Shown here: positions 63,801-64,000 of the stretch, piece by piece
Position numbering within the stretch: the stretch's first letter is position 1
How the letters are laid out: the number at the start of each line of letters is the position of its first letter
DNA from: Rhopalosiphum padi
Lineage: Eukaryota > Arthropoda > Insecta > Hemiptera > Aphididae
DNA: 64,000 bases
Direction: 5' to 3'
Assembly (NCBI RefSeq): GCF_020882245.1
Contig: NC_083599.1
Location: forward strand, 11,648,931 to 11,712,930
Made by a program: the position numbers and the translations under genes
Notes under the pieces: generated by a model
The model's database searches: none
What the model was told of the DNA's origin: nothing
Seen by the model: the letters and a program-made list of their open reading frames with translations, nothing else

Positions 63801-64000
63801 GGTGTCTTACAATTGTTAGGGTATTGAGAACAAATGTTATCTTTTCCACTCTGTGTATAAAAACAATTTAAAATTTTTTAATTAATATAAAAACAGTGCC
63901 TACCAAAGAACACAAAAAAACACATACCAAAGAGACACCATGTAAACTTAATCTATGTTCAGGGCTTTGAAGATTTTCTGCTTTCCATTCATTATCAGTT
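60848..64000 (-). CDS. Unrecognised Ser/Lys/Arg-rich protein, last ten exons
   Basis: A spliced minus-strand gene whose 5' part is beyond the right edge. Exons in coding order: 64000-63928 (partial), 63850-63681, 63604-63466, 63385-63214, 62685-62539, 62276-62132, 61856-61749, 61663-61406, 61151-60972, 60896-60848. Joins keep one open frame of about 479 residues to TAA at 60850-60848. One donor (62538, GTCCGT) and its upstream acceptor (62686) are weaker than the rest. Visible segments include PPWLQEAVFDDIVYELDTS, HRKWARNRNSSD, SKKPPQPIIL, PPTSEEIDDQYTPGLRRRRQ, RFQRPQMRKSRESYY and the C-terminus CRRYQIFKPTELARD. No transmembrane segment, zinc-finger pattern or enzyme motif is seen; composition suggests a largely disordered tail with short conserved motifs, perhaps a scaffold or regulatory region. 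I do not recognise the family. Confidence 0.75.

Overview
This window is AT-rich eukaryotic DNA: multi-exon genes with canonical GT-AG introns, many short inverted-repeat transposons, and isolated GC/CpG-rich promoter stretches. The three recognisable proteins are animal ones. The base composition, the abundance of small hAT-, pogo- and piggyBac-type elements and the sequence style suggest a hemipteran insect, most likely an aphid; the species is an inference.

Layout. 1-805: two minisatellites inside or downstream of the 3' part of the first gene. 1464-6480 (minus): the 5' seven coding exons of Chip/LDB1 (Chi), the LIM-domain-binding transcription cofactor; its 3' exons lie off the left edge. 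6481-7860: a CpG-rich region, the likely Chi promoter and 5' UTR. 7861-13860: intergenic DNA with transposon remnants. 13860-15485: a second CpG-rich block and probable 5' leader of a plus-strand gene whose coding exons are 19654-21694, 21764-22156 and 24015-26473. That protein (1630 aa) carries the N-terminal region of ARID5A/ARID5B, but no ARID DNA-binding domain can be found in it. 26474-35880: intergenic, with several transposons, one a deleted hAT element with a perfect 8-bp target duplication. 35880-36885: probable Ubr3 promoter and leader. 36886-52799 (plus): a complete 23-coding-exon Ubr3 gene (E3 ubiquitin ligase, UBR box, RING, C-terminal UBR domain; about 2714 aa). 52800-60847: 3' UTRs and transposons. 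60848-64000 (minus): the last ten exons of an unrecognised Ser/Lys/Arg-rich protein that continues off the right edge.

The four genes do not form an operon or an obvious pathway. Chi and the ARID5-like gene are divergently transcribed nuclear regulators; Ubr3 is a cytosolic ubiquitin ligase. A shared theme is strong low-complexity expansion (Gly/Pro/His in Chi, Gln/Ser/Asn in the ARID5-like protein, Ser/Asp/Gln in Ubr3), in two cases inside normally compact conserved domains. All exon joins were checked by hand for reading-frame phase and are consistent; no transcript evidence was available.
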